This document shows, piece by piece, positions 11,832-24,373 of a DNA stretch of 64,000 bases. Origin of the DNA: Nephromyces sp. MM_2019 (lineage: Eukaryota; Apicomplexa; Aconoidasida; Nephromycida); the NCBI GenBank assembly GCA_015657535.1, contig JADHZB010001632.1, forward strand, positions 1-64,000. The letters run 5' to 3'. The notes beneath the pieces were generated by a model. That model had not been told where the DNA came from and ran no database searches. It worked only from the letters and a program-made list of their open reading frames with translations. How positions within the stretch are numbered: the stretch's first letter is position 1; each line of letters opens with the position of its first letter. A program made the translations under genes and the position numbers.

Positions 11832-14800
11832 CTAAGTTTCCGTCAATTTCTGGGCGTCATCCAGCAACTGCGATAGCTGCTGGAAGGCGTCATCTCTCGC
11901 CACAATGTCCTCCCCACAGTAGTCTTGAACTGCGTCGATGAAGTTCCTGAGCTGCGTTATTTCGTTCACCACTGCAAAGAGGGAAGCCATATGTGGTTCT
12001 AGTTAACGAGCGCCTATGTCTTTTGAGGAGTTAATTCCAATGGAAAAAAATTAGCTTTCCGTGCATGCACGCTTTAGTTGTGCTTTGTAAATGTACACCC
12101 GCATAAGAAGCACAGCCGAGACATATACGGCAAGTATGTGAATGTGGCTGCTTAATTGAGATAAGCGCATGTGTCACGCCGCTCTGATTGTGCTATTATA
12201 AACATTTGAATTATGCTGTTGTATTGTGTGTTGTGAGTATGCTCGTGCTTTCTTTGCCAGTAGTTGTACACTTCTGGAAAGCAAATTCGCGATTGGCAGC
12301 AAAAAAAAGGCTAAATACGCTTTCAGCACATAAAAATGGGCATCATTTTGATGGAAAAATACATACATTTTTACCCATAGATGCGTTTTATACTGGGATT
12401 TCATCGATATTTGATGCAGCGCTCTCCCTAAATCTACGCGTGATAAAAATTGAAGAAAAAAAAGGAGCCTAAAATATAATGTCATCTTGCGCGTGTGGGC
12501 AAATGTTGGGATGGATATGCTACCCTATAGTGATTCTTTTGAGCTCAAGACTACCTTTCATGAATGAATGAAGGGAACACGGCAAAGCAACTGTATAGAA
12601 TGCGAAATAAAAAATGAAGGAGAGGCAACTCCAGTAATCCACTTGGTGCTTTTGCATGCAGAAAAGTCTGCTGTCGCATGCTACTTTAATAATACTATAC
12701 TTAAATTATACCATCGCAAAGCTTTTACGCTGTTTACCTGATGAGTATTAACTTGAGCTGCTCAAACGGTAACTCATCTTATCCCACTACGTACATGAAA
12801 TTAAGCATCAGGGCTACATATGCGGAATACTTCGTATGCTTAGATGAAGGTTATCGGCATTCATTATGATAAGAAATACTTTGTAAATTTGCAGGAATAA
12901 TTTACTATGAGACTTAGGCAAATTCTTTTAATGTTCCTTTTAGGAAAACATAGTACACTCTAGCACATGAACCTACCGTCGATTACGACTGTTCACGCAC
13001 TCTCTTCACACAAATTCTTCACCAGTAAACTCAGCTTCTTTTTGGCTGTAATTGGTATTTTCATAATCATTCGATAGGGCATTGCAGAATTTCCCTTTTT
13101 ATCCTCTAGGTTTATGCTAGGAGGGCACTTAAACGGTCAAATGTTCAACATCTCAACTCATGCAGTTCTTATTAATTACCTAGCTGCTTGTGATCCAATA
13201 TTTCCAAGGTCTTTGCCAGTTCTAACTTGCTCTTGAAATAGTTCTCAAGGATAGCATCAGCTTTAGCGTTTCCTCTCTGACTTTCTATGTAACTCAGCGC
13301 ACCTGATGAGAAAGACCAGGTCGTTATTTAAAAAACCTGAACTGGTGGCAGATTCACTTTATCATGCCACTAGTTTTGCAGGTTATCGGTGGCTATCGCT
13401 ACTACTACTGTACTATGTTTTATTTTGCACCCAAAGCCATGGCTAAGAAAACTTAGTTATTAGCTGCTCAATTCAGTAGCCTTAATTTTCATCATTTCAG
13501 GGAAACCAGTGACTATCATATATATTCAGCCAGAATATGCGGTTATAACTTCCCACTAACAAGAAAACCTATATTGCAATTTTTTTCTGCGCTTAGCTTT
13601 GGCTATCTCGTTGGACAGTGAATATCTAAGAACAAGCTGTATTCAGTAATTGGTCATGACTTAATACAAATACAAGTTAAAGAGCTTCTAGATTTTACTG
13701 AGAAGTTATTCCCCTCACTATAAAAAAGAAGCAATTCGGCGAGAGGGCCATTTTCAAACTATATATTTCATTCTTTGATTGATAAAATAGCGCTGCTGGA
13801 TAGTATGCTATATAAAACTTTTATTCAAGAAAAGCTCTATTTATTCCTTATCTAAATTTTTCTAACAAAAAAAGTGATAATTAAGACTATTTAATTCTTC
13901 CTGGTATGCCTAACATAGAACAGATATTTTGTCATTGTCGTAACCATAATGAATATTAGAAGAAGTACGGATATGTACGCGTATCCATTACTAATACTAG
14001 TGTTAATGATATTAAAGCTATCGTGATATATCTTTCTACCGAGTACTAGATAGGGAATTAAAACTATCACAAGGTAGCATATGGATTCTGCAGTTACCGT
14101 TACATGCTCAAGAATGACTCGGAAATATTTTATGAAACGGATATTTATTTCTTTTTTCACTGAGCTTACGAAAGAAAAAAAGCTAGGATCATAAAGAAAT
14201 TTTAAGATGAAATATTGGGATGGCAAATTAAAAATACTAATTATTATAAGATGAATGTTAAAATGCCTTTTTTTTACAATGTCACGTTTTAATGAAAAAG
14301 GCAAACAATAAGGAGAATAGCGCATTAGCGATTCAAATTATTGCAGTGGTCGTAAAACTTCTAAGAGCGTATTTCGGAATATTTTGATATGCATAAGTTA
14401 AAACATAGCAAAGCAAACATTGCTAAAGGCTGCTGCAGTGTATTATTCTGCGGTCGCCAAAATTAAGCATTTTTAATGCGCTTAAGCCAATTTGTTGAAA
14501 TTTTTGGTAATATAAATAAGAATCAGGATAGTGCTGGCAGTTGATGGTGTTGCCAATACTGTTACCACAAGCGAGAGAAGCCACATATAGATGGCAATTC
14601 GATAGCACTAGTGGAAGTTGGTATTTTCTTCTTAGTTTATTCGTCAAGCCGTAAATACTATTGACAAAATTTCTTGATGTGCATCGATATCTACATCAGC
14701 TACTCGTCTTTATCAAACTATAGAAAGGGAAATCAGAGCTCAGTAGCATTCGGCGTGGACGATGCATAATCGTCCTCGGATAATTTTCAGTTAGGCACAT

Positions 14801-16917
14801 CTGCTTGGTAGTCATTCACGAGTTTTTCGTAGACTGTTATTAAACCGAGCTTGAGTTTTACAAAAATTTAATCATCAGCATAATTTTCCTAACGTGAATC
14901 CTTCTTTTTTTAAACCTCAAAAGCTCCTGGCAGAACATTACCGCTCTGCAATTTACGGGTAAGCGTGTCATGTTACCCTGCGTATACTTGAATAACAGTC
15001 CATAGAGCGCCTACCAACTCGTAAACTATATTATACAACATTTTTCCTTAGGAAAATTTCTCGGCAATACCTATACCTTTTTTTTGTTATTTTCCTATTG
15101 CTTCATTCCATGTACTCACCTTGGTATAACAGGCTGTTAAGGATTCCCTGTATGCTATTGAATTTCTCGACTGAACGCAAGCATTCAAATCAAGAGTAAG
15201 CCAGGATATGTAACATATAAAGATGGTTCTTTGGTTTATGCTTCGCCACACTATGAGAAATCTAAGTACACATGAGATACACCAGTATTCGTAGTAACGA
15301 AACCCGTCTTTTTCTGTAGGGCACTGTGTTCAAGATGCTATTGAAATTTGGGTATGCGAAGTGGTCTTGTGGTACCCACGTGGAGCTTCCGGTGAGATGC
15401 CTTAAAGTTATACTTTTCCCGGCAGTCCCGACGATCTTTCAAAAATTAAATATTCCAATACTTTAAAAAAACTTAAAATCTTACGAACAGTTTTTTTTGG
15501 GGTATATTTCAAAAAATGAACAGTTTTATTACTTGTACCCTCAATGACCTGGGAATGCGAGCACACGCGACACTTCGCGGCAATAAAAGCTGGCCACATA
15601 AATGTAACTTGCACAAGAAGATGTACACATTCATAACGTGAGTAATTTTCTAGATGCCAACAAACTGAGTGATATGTCCCCTTTCTTTGACTTACTTGCG
15701 TCAGCGTTAAGTTTCCGATCATTTAGATAATCTCCGGATGCCTCAAGGATTTCCCCCTCAACCTGCTGCGACTGTGCTACCCCGTTTCCGCCTAAGCCTA
15801 GGATATTGCTTGCAAGGCTACCCACTGCCTTCAAACCCGCCCCGTTACCAAGTGCATTCAAACCCACCCTGTTACCAAGTGCATTCAAACCCGCTCCATT
15901 ACCAACGGCGTTACCAACGGCGTTACCAACCGCGTTCAGACCCTCCAAGTTACCCAGTGCATTAAAACCCGCCAGGTTACCATCAGCATTTGGTTGAGGT
16001 AATAATTGTGGCAATAATCCTCCAGCAATGTTGGCAGCCTGTGGAATAACGTTGTTTAGAAATCCACTGGTAGTATTTCTACCTATCTGAGGTAAGAAGT
16101 TGTTTAGGAATCCCCCATTCCCTGCACTACTAGTCGTAGGAGACTCCCCTTCTAGAATATCCTCGTTATCTGCTCCTCCAGTAAGTCCTGAGCTCTCCAG
16201 TATATGTTTTGCCTTTACTAGCCTTCCCAATATAGATTTGCTGCCACTTTCAACTTCCTCATCTCCTGGTACTGCATCGTCTGCGTCTCTGCCAGGGATC
16301 TCGGGTGGTGAAGCATTAGATTCTGATAGTCGAGAGCTAGAGCTTGTGTTGGTATTCTCTTCTGAAGGCTGAAGCCGACCTTGTGACTGTACCGGCCTCG
16401 ATGAGCTTTCCGGCTTCGAAGGCTGTGTACGAGTCGGCTTCGAAGGCTGTGTACGAGTTGGCTTCGAAGGCTGTGTACGAGTTGGCTTCGAAGGCTGTGC
16501 ACGAGTCGGCTTCCGCCCAAGGGAAGCAACGTTCCTGTTTGCCCCACTTGAATTCGTTCGTGATCGTGCCGACGTTAGGGAACGTGTTCCACGTTGGCGT
16601 ATGCTGTTTAATCTACCTGAGCTTCTGCTTCGAGTATTTCTCCTACTTGACGAAGACGACGGGGTACTGCTAGCAGTTCGCGCCCTTTGGCTTCGACTTC
16701 GTGGAGTCCTGCTGGATCTACGAGATGTAGAGCTTACTCTGGAACCCCTGGTGCTACGTCTGCGCTGGCCGAGTTCGACAGCACTAGCTGCTGGACTCGC
16801 TTCCCCGTATGTAACTGTGCCTTCGTAGGGCTCTACATCTTGTGAAGAATCCACAAGGACCGCTCCGAATAAAATACCGACAGCGAAGAGAACAATACAA
16901 TACCTTGACGCCTTCAT
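11832..16917 (-). CDS. Secreted low-complexity repeat protein, 511 aa
   Basis: Exons on the minus strand: 16917-15696, 15170-15120, 13302-13180, 11971-11832, all in phase, giving 511 residues and a TAG stop. Residues 1-23 are a textbook signal peptide (MKAS, then a hydrophobic run to LVDSS). Residues 50-125 are rich in Arg and Ser. Residues 137-168 are four copies of an eight-residue K-P-T-R-T-Q-P-S unit. Residues 185-260 are acidic and Ser-rich. Residues 268-375 are Gly/Asn/Leu-rich with GLNALGN-type repeats. The last 104 residues are charged and helical with one cysteine. There is no transmembrane segment after the signal peptide. Without splicing the first exon would read on to a stop at 15631, but GTAAGT after codon 407 and three well-formed downstream exons favour the spliced model. 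Architecture resembles secreted effectors or surface proteins of parasitic protists; function unknown. Confidence 0.7.
13891..14325 (-). CDS. 144-codon hydrophobic ORF inside an intron
   Basis: An ATG-started frame lies wholly in the 13303-15119 intron of the secreted-protein gene, on the same strand. It has two to three hydrophobic stretches (around SICYLVIVLIPYLVLG and ISVLLLIFIMV). The local sequence is AT-rich, which alone makes hydrophobic codons common, and no family is recognised. It could be a nested gene or chance. Confidence 0.2.
   Translation of the reverse strand: MRYSPYCLPFSLKRDIVKKRHFNIHLIIISIFNLPSQYFILKFLYDPSFFSFVSSVKKEINIRFIKYFRVILEHVTVTAESICYLVIVLIPYLVLGRKIYHDSFNIINTSISNGYAYISVLLLIFIMVTTMTKYLFYVRHTRKN
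16411..16506 (-). repeat. 24-bp coding tandem repeat, 4 copies
   Basis: Four near-identical 24-base copies with core CGGCTTCGAAGGCTGTG (plus strand) encode the eight-residue Thr/Pro/Ser/Lys repeat of the secreted protein. Only three or four substitutions separate the copies, so the array is recent or homogenised. Confidence 0.95.
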
Positions 16918-18055
16918 TGTTCACTTGACAGTAAAAATTTTCCCTTATTTTATTTAGGTCCTGAATGAACGTAAAATAAAAGGTTCAAGCACTTTCGATT
17001 CTTACACCCTTGCGCGGATAATAAAAGCTGGAATAACTTTTAAAGAAGTTTCAGCACAACTGTTCTCTTCTTGCTGACTTATGCTTATACTCTTTTTGCT
17101 TGTGCTTATCCATGATGAGTTCACCACTTCATTTTCTGCGTGTGGTACTAAGGAGCTTCGAAGCTAGCAGTGCTTTTTAATCTTAGGCCCGACAGGTAAC
17201 TACCATTAGAGATTGTTGGGAACCTTAAATAAACTACTGCCCCTTCTTTAGTGCTGAGGACACTCCATCCTAGTGTATTACTGTTGTCCTTATCCCTCTA
17301 ATATTACAGGATAGATTCGCAGTACCGCAAAGAAAAATACAATCTCGCTATAAATACACTAATTTAATACTAACAACAATTTTAATGCTGCTACTACTGA
17401 AGTTAAGCAGCTTCTCTTCAAATTCATTTATTTTGCTACTACATTCATTATTCTTTAGCCAGTGCCTATATAAAAAGAGTAGCAAGCAATCGGTAACTCA
17501 TAAGTACGTTACTATATGGACATACTTACTTTTAAGTTTCAATTTTTTAGGCGGAAGCTAGGCGTGGCAATTTTTTCTGTAAATCTCTTTCTCTCATAAT
17601 TGGGGTGCTTTGTTACTGCCGGATAACGTAGGGTAATTTTATGTTGCAGGGGGCTAATTTGAAGTTGTGGTATAGAAGTTGGCAAGCAAGATAGTGATCC
17701 AGGCTGGTATTTTATTACGTAATAAAAACATTAGGCCCAAAAACACCGCCTAACTAACTTCTAAGATAATTAATTGAGTGAGCATGAAAAAATTCTAAGT
17801 AAAAATTATAAATGGTTGTTGTGACTGCCTAATAGCTATGACTTTTCATAGTTGGAATTGAGTGAGCCTATATTCGCTGAGACGTTTTAATGGCCCTTTT
17901 TGGGCTGTTCCATTGTGTTTTCAAGTACTCCAAAGCGAGGTGGGCCACGGGGCGCCATTGCCTGGCAGTTTGAACTTCAATTGGGTCACCGAGCCCTGAG
18001 GTAATTGTAACGACTAGCTAAGCTGCATGCGTAGCATTATTAAGGGCAATCTTAG
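16918..18055. other. No defended gene
   Basis: The 5' flank of the secreted-protein gene, followed by AT-rich sequence. One possible plus-strand exon (about 17969-18000, after TTGCCTGGCAG and before GTAATT) has good splice signals but does not join in phase to the exon at 18056, so it is left out. No RNA gene or repeat seen. Confidence 0.3.
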
Positions 18056-18673
18056 TTGCCTGGCGGAGTAGTCATCCTGGCCGTCGCCTATAACGCATCC
18101 GCTGAGGTTAACTTGGGGGTTTCGATGCTTAAAAAGTCTCCTTTACTAATTGGAATGGAACCATGATAATTATAGCGGAAAGAGCTAGCAATAGGGGCAA
18201 TGTGATGCTAAGATGGGCTCATACGGTGTACAGTCTTAGTGCGATGAAGTTGCAAAGACCGCAAGGAGTAGAGCTGATATCGTGTTATCAGCGTTAGTTC
18301 CTAGTGATTCCTGTTGGAGTAAATGTGGCTTATGTTTTAACTGCGAACAGTGGCACTTAACCTGAATTTACTAATAGTATTAAAATCTTAGTAGGGGTTA
18401 TCAAGTAGCCACTATTGAAGGCCCGAAGCTTAATAAATTAACATGGCGGTGTAACATACAGGCTTTGCAGGCAGTACCGTACCCCCATGCCAGCTGGAAG
18501 ATGACTCCGGTTTATAAACCATGCTCTGTATACTTTAAAATTGGCAGCGGGGCACCTTTGCAAATAGGTATGCTTATTGCCATTGATATATGCCGAGTGA
18601 AGGCTATTCTAAAGACTCTTTAGGTATATGCGAGCGGACAGAAGCTGTGCCATCTGTGATGGAACGAAATTAG
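18056..18673 (+). CDS. 3' part of a small split gene, unknown product
   Basis: Four exons join in phase: 18056-18106, 18240-18318, 18471-18509, 18624-18673, ending at TAG. The acceptors are CTTAG, CTTAG, TTTGCAG and CTTTAG; the donors are moderate. The peptide reads L P G G V V I L A V A Y N, then C D E V A K T A R S R A D I V L S A L, then a polar tail ending S V M E R N. The second exon has a slight look of the segment after the nucleotide fold in hydroxyisobutyrate-type dehydrogenases (A-E-V-A-K-x-A-D-I-V-x-x-x-L), but the protein ends too soon for that family. Upstream exons not found. Confidence 0.4.
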
Positions 18674-20698
18674 GGGTTAGTAGATATTCAAAGGCTCTAT
18701 CGATATCTTTTCATTGGGAAACACAAAAGCGTAACCAGCCAAAATTAAGGTGGTGCTCATTTCATTAGGAGATTTCTATAAATGTAATACCATGATCTTT
18801 AGCGGCATAGACGCCTGTTAGATTGCATCGCTTTGTGCCTAAGTTAGGTTTCTGTCCACCGTACAATCTGGCGAGTAAAGCCACTCTGTATGAGTCGTAA
18901 TTTCCCAGGACCGATAAAATGATACTCATGAAGTAGTTGATTCAAACTCAAGAGACTAGGGGATTCCTAGCTAGGCATAACACTTTTGGCTTTTGGCATG
19001 TAGACATTAGCCTGCCCTATTTTTTTTACGGGGACTATAGTAGCTTAATAATAACCAATACAACTTCTATCACCTCTTGATTTGATACTATCAGATACTA
19101 GTTGGTATTTAACAAGAATTGAACTGTAAAATAATATTCAATGGCATAGCCTTTCTTATCGTAGAAATAACCTCGATAAAGAACACGCGAAGTCATGTAT
19201 GAACCATATCCCCATGTAGGCATAAACTGGAACGCATTATTGCAAATTTGTTGGCACAAGTGATATGTTGCTATGCACATGAAGTAAAATGTGTTTTCCC
19301 TTATCAAGCTGAATTAGTAGCTTTTATAGTTTCACTCGCTATTCCTTTTTGGTAACTTCTCGATAGAATCTACCGACCACTTTAAGTCTAGTAAAGAAGT
19401 ATCGTACACCGTGTCGCGTCACTTTTTGCGATTTCACATAAACCGTCAAACGTTCAATATGCATCCAATATTTTTTTATTGAGATTGAGGCTTCCGAAGA
19501 TAATCTGGAATTCAAAAACATAGAAGAGGCAATACCCGCTACCCAATGTTTTCTGATGTGCTCTGCGTCGCTAGAGAATAGATATCCTCACTTTGTCGAC
19601 GTACCTATTCCCGCATAGAATGAAATATTTTGAAAAACCAGGCTGGTACATGCTAGGCATTAAATGGGCAAAATATCTACTGTCTGATGTCATAAGGGAA
19701 AAAGCTGCCTTTAGCGTGGAAGCATAATTTTCCGCGGGAAGTTCCAAGAACTTCGACTCTTTGGGTTTCAATAGCTTGCAGATGCTTTTTACCGAGAAAG
19801 TGTGCTTACTAGCAAAGCCATAAAATTGTATTTCTCGAAAGTACACATCTTGTAGGCAAATGCATTAGCTCGCCCAACGGTTATTGATACTGCTCACGGT
19901 GAGGTAGATGGTGACTTAATGAAACACATGTTTGGTAATTTTCCTTGTGTGTGTATGGCTTTGGGGGAAAACCCGCTTTCGCCATGATAATATAGCTTTG
20001 TACGTATCATTTAGCACACTAGGACTCAGGTTCGGCAACATGCTAACGCGGTTTTCTTAATTCACCTGAAGACGAAAACTGCTCCGCAGACGGATTAGTA
20101 GGATTTTGAAATCTTCCTTCAGGATGCAGATGCGCTACTTTGCACTTTTTTTTGTTTTCTTGCAAGCATTCCTCACCGTTCATGGCCCCCAGTAATTGTT
20201 ATGATATACCCACAGTTACCTTTCAGACTTTTCCTTTCCTTCAAATTGGATTACTCCTAATTTTCAGTTTAGCTCCCGTTTCTCGGTAAGCTTCATTTTG
20301 GTATGTATCCAAAAGGAAAAAAGCTTGAGCGCATTGCTTTTTCTGCTGCTTGTTATCCCCACGCTTGTCAGTGAGCTTATGCCTGCGTAAGCCATTCTAT
20401 GATTCATTGCGGCTTGGAAGGGTATACGCTGAAGTTTATACAGCTCCGCTTGTAGGAAGAAGATAGTTTCGGCGATATGCAAGTTCTCTGCTGACTTGCT
20501 TGTATCAACAGATATATGCCTATGTAGGATGCTATTATCGTAGCAGCCACGTTATCCCCGCGGTTACGCTTCCCTGCGTAAACAACCTTTATGGCACATC
20601 TCAGCTTTATGCCACTCCTCCCCGATTTCTAGGAGTTCCCTGCTTTCCTTCTAACTTGCTAGACCTTTTTCTTAAATCTTCTTTTTCGTTGGAGATCA
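18674..20698. other. Gap with only weak ORFs
   Basis: Apart from the weak minus-strand frames at 19098-19846 and a minus-strand frame at 20264-20482 whose middle (about L Y K L Q R I P F Q A A M N H R M A Y A) looks somewhat coding, I find no exon chain here. Confidence 0.3.
19509..19846 (-). CDS. Weak candidate two-exon gene
   Basis: An ATG frame from 19846 runs 85 codons to a GTGAGG donor (exon low end 19592). A CAG acceptor after a pyrimidine tract about 80 bases downstream would add a short last exon (I I F G S L N L N K K). Two other short open frames follow on the same strand to 19098. Nothing recognised; the frame is AT-rich and could be chance. Confidence 0.22.
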
Positions 20699-23314
20699 AT
20701 GAAGAATCTCTTTGGCCTGGCGCAAACCGTTGGTTGTAGCATTGTAGGGGTTTCATGTGGATGGCTGGCAAATCAATGGTATAGTCAGCTCCCATCAAAA
20801 CAGGGAGGTCCCATCCTCTTGATGCGCTTAATATATGACTCGAAGAGCGTTGATTCAAAGAGTGGTAACGGGGAACCATTAAGCGCAATTCAAAAACTTG
20901 AAGGTGCGTTTAGTGCTGGCATGTATATGTTCTGCTGTGTGTTATACTTTTCGTGATTACAAGAGCTATAATCGCCTACCCAGGTTACTCTTCGAAGGAA
21001 TAAGTTTGCGAAGTTCTTGTGCAGAGTATGATATATATAGATTGGTGTGTATATTTAAGATTATTATCGTTTTGGGTAGTATGAATAAATTTGCTTGAAT
21101 GTGTGCATGGCTCAATATTGCGCGCATAGAGGGGGGTGTGAAGCAGAACGCAGCTCACGGCAATAACTATTGGAATAAAGGCATGACTATCAATTTTGAA
21201 ATAGAGCAGCCTATTAATCCTGGGGATAATGGATTGGAAGAAAAGCAAGTATCACCCTACGGTGAAGATAAGTAGGGTGTTTTAGATGCTTGTGAAAGCA
21301 CGATGTGGCCATAGAAAAACCGCGAATAAGCTTTCCCGTATTTTTTATAAAATACATGAAAATTTCCACCAATCTATGACTTGCGTTATTTCTCTTACGA
21401 TTCTTGTGTGTGACACCACTATAGAAAATTTTTTTCGCGGAGCTATTTAAAATTCCTCGCTTGTGAATGTTCCGGTTGGTACGGGCGACTAAATATTTCG
21501 ATCGTTTTAATATTTTACTGGCAGCTGTAGATTTTGCTCATTCAATATGCCTTACACCTGTAAAGCCAATATAGATTTACCCCATTGCTTTCGGGATAAA
21601 TTTATAGCCAAAATCAGATTGTTATTTGCGGTGCTGTGACTACGACATATCTTGTTTGCGCTGTAGCTCCCCGTAGTTTTTTGTGCTCTACTTTGCTCAG
21701 CTTTCGAAGAGTTTAGTCGTTCATGTGAGGGGTTTGTGTCCTCATCGGCATATACATCATCTCCTGCGATGACGGCCTTCAATGGCACACCCTTACCTGA
21801 GGATGGAGTGCATTCGAATCCAATTTTACTTCTTGAGAGGTTAGCGTTTACCATGATATTTACACTAACTATTGGCTATTTTGTGACTTCATAGCTGTAA
21901 TACTTGGGCAGCCCGATATTGTTTGATCTCTTACTCTGCCTCCATTTAGCCATTCTTTCGAACTTCACCGTATAATATTTTATGCTGTTATTTTTACATG
22001 TGCTATACTTTTTTTTCCTTTCCTAACAAAGTGACCACGCTTCAATTTTTGCCCGTTAGTTAGCACTACTGGCTTATGAATGGTATGCCCCCGATGAGGT
22101 GTTTATATTTTTACTGAAACTGGTGTACCAAAACCGTATCTATTATGGCTAGGGTAGATGTTGGACTATGTTTATTTCAATAGCTTGTCTGCTGATTCGC
22201 TCAATTTCTTATTGCATGCTAATAAAATATACACGTAAGGACTTACTTAGCTCTCTGCTTTTGATTTATGAACGCTTTTTGTACCTTTTTCTCTTATTTT
22301 TATGCCTTAAATTTGAAGGATTCAAACTTTCCTAATAAGGAATATTGACTGTACTTCTTGCGAACTTTTTTTTCCTATCATGAAAAGTTAGTGAATCATC
22401 GCATTTTTTTTTCTAGATTTTCTTTTGCAGATATTCAATGTTTAAGATTCGTATATGAAGTTGTACAAACTTTTGCAGGTCGTTGGGTTTTTTAATTTCT
22501 AGTATGGCATCAAGTTATGCACTTGGTACTGTTCTTTGCATCAAAAACTTTCTTTCATGTGGTGCCTCGATTTGTATTTTTTAAGATGGAGATCTGAGGA
22601 AGATATCTCGAAGGCCGTAGAGAATATAAAACGCACTGAGGGTCTCAAGCTTGAGTCTGCATGTCCCTCTACTACATCCAACAAAAATTTTCCTCCGCTA
22701 GATGAATACGCTCGAGACTTTTCTCTCTACTCCCACAATTCGATGAAAGAAGCTACTTTTGCATCAAGTCTTTTGTCAACTTTGAGACAGCTTTGAAGAT
22801 TTTTGAGCGTCATTCATAGGGAGGACACTAGGGAGCGGCATGATGGGCAAAAGCTAACGCTATTGCATCTATTTTAGAATCGGTAGTATTGGGTATATTC
22901 CCCTACATATAATCAGGTAAGGAATTCTCAATAATTTTTTCAATCCCACGGTGAAGCTGAAGGTAGTAAGTGATAATCCTGTAATCTCATCTAATTTTTC
23001 CTATCAAATTGTGTCACATTCGTTAGAAGGCCCGATTACGAAATAATTCGATATTTATTCTCGTTTTTTTCTCCATGAAAGATGGATTAGCTACTGTGGT
23101 AGGTGTGATACTTTTGTGTTAAGGGAATCCTGTCTTGAGCGAAAGGCAATGTGCATTACGAAGCGATATCCTCCTGAGGGCCTCAGAAAAATTTGGTATG
23201 TTATCATTGTAGCTTTTTTCAAAGCTACTGATGAAGTCATATGCACTTTGATTATGCCGGGCTAATTTCTCGCTTAATCCATCTAGTTACCAGAAAACTG
23301 AGAGATCGAAATAG
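20699..23314 (+). CDS. Small membrane-anchored protein, split gene
   Basis: Exons 20699-20903, 21130-21271 and 22586-22774 join in phase, and 22878-22916, 23124-23195 and 23287-23314 continue it to TAG, for 224 residues. If the weak donor at 22775 (GTCAAC) is not used, the third exon instead runs to TGA at 22796 and the protein is 185 residues. The N terminus M-K-N-L-F-G-L-A-Q-T-V-G-C-S-I-V-G-V has one hydrophobic segment suitable as a membrane anchor or organelle-targeting sequence. The rest is polar, with E-E-D-I-S-K-A-V-E-N-I-K-R as a likely helix. No family recognised. The exon boundaries use TAG and AAG acceptors. Confidence 0.45.
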
Positions 23315-23707
23315 AAGGCACTGATGAGTTTGCCTATTCACACGGATATTATAGTGAAATTGTGCAAATTATTTGTGTATTATCGCGCGACAAGGCCCTT
23401 TCTTTTCTTTTGAAGAGAAACTACTTTTTAGCAGAACTCCGACCATTATGTAGCAATTTGGGGCTAGTGTAAAACATTTGCCTAAACGAAATTTTAAGGC
23501 CTCAGACAACCACACAGCACCGTCTTAGCAAAGGCAAGAAGTACCTCTAAGGAATCAGATCCAGTTCTAGCTAGGCGCTATTATTCTACATCTGTAATAG
23601 AGCCTTGAGCGAAGCTGGATGTTAAAGAACATTTTTTTCATGTTTGGATATGCTTCCCCGATGCAAATTCCAAGATTGCTATATTTATGCGCCTTTTTTT
23701 CGGATAG

Positions 23708-24241
23708 CCCCCGCACTCCGTTATAAGGGAATTGCGCGATTCATAACGGTCCTAGCTTTTTTATATGGAAGAGGTCACTATCTAGCATTGGGCCAAATTT
23801 GCTGCCTCCCTGTTATGCTATGTTCTCTTTGCCTGTGCATTCTTGAGTTCAATTAGTTTTAACAAGGTGTTCCTCTGTCGCCGGGGCAAGTTAAAATAAT
23901 GTTGCCGTTGTAGCATTGAATCCGGACCTATTTCTGAGTATCATGTTGTAATTCCATTTTTTCGCCTGCTGAAATTTTCGATTTGCTCATTCCTTTCCTT
24001 ATGCTATTTACAACCATTATAAATTCATTTTCTTGTAGCTACTTAGCAGTGTTGAAATTTTATTTGCTCTTTCAAGTAAGTACGCGATGCCCTGTATTGC
24101 CGAATTTTTAGGCGATGTTATAAACGTCTTCTTAGTTGCTCGTGTAGCATTATATTGTTTTTACATTTACAATAGTTATCCGTGGATATCATCTACCCAT
24201 TTAACTCCGACTTCATTGGGCGTCGTCAGTTTTTGCATTGA
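23708..24241 (+). CDS. 3' part of a hydrophobic protein gene
   Basis: Exons 23708-23773, 23914-23947, 24039-24075, 24176-24241 join in phase and end at TGA. The exon at 24039 is tightly framed by TTTTCTTGTAG and GTAAGT. The peptide has a hydrophobic run (I T V L A F L Y, then L F L S I M F Y L A V L K F Y L L F) that would span a membrane, and ends F-I-G-R-R-Q-F-L-H. Upstream exons and the start are missing. Unrecognised; short exons make a chance chain possible. Confidence 0.38.
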
Positions 24242-24373
24242 TTAGATACTAGTTTTAGCGCTTTCAGCCCGTAATTATGCTAATGCCAGGGTTCTTTGTT
24301 GCGACTAATTTAAGCTCAGTACTGTCTATTTAAATTCGATTTATTTAGTATTGGAAGCGAGAAGTGCTCAAAA

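Noticed and set aside
15408..15722. 104-codon minus-strand ORF overlapping the end of the secreted protein's first exon
   Set aside because: It could be reached by a 51-base intron, but the three-exon continuation at 15170-11832 gives better sites and a clean end.
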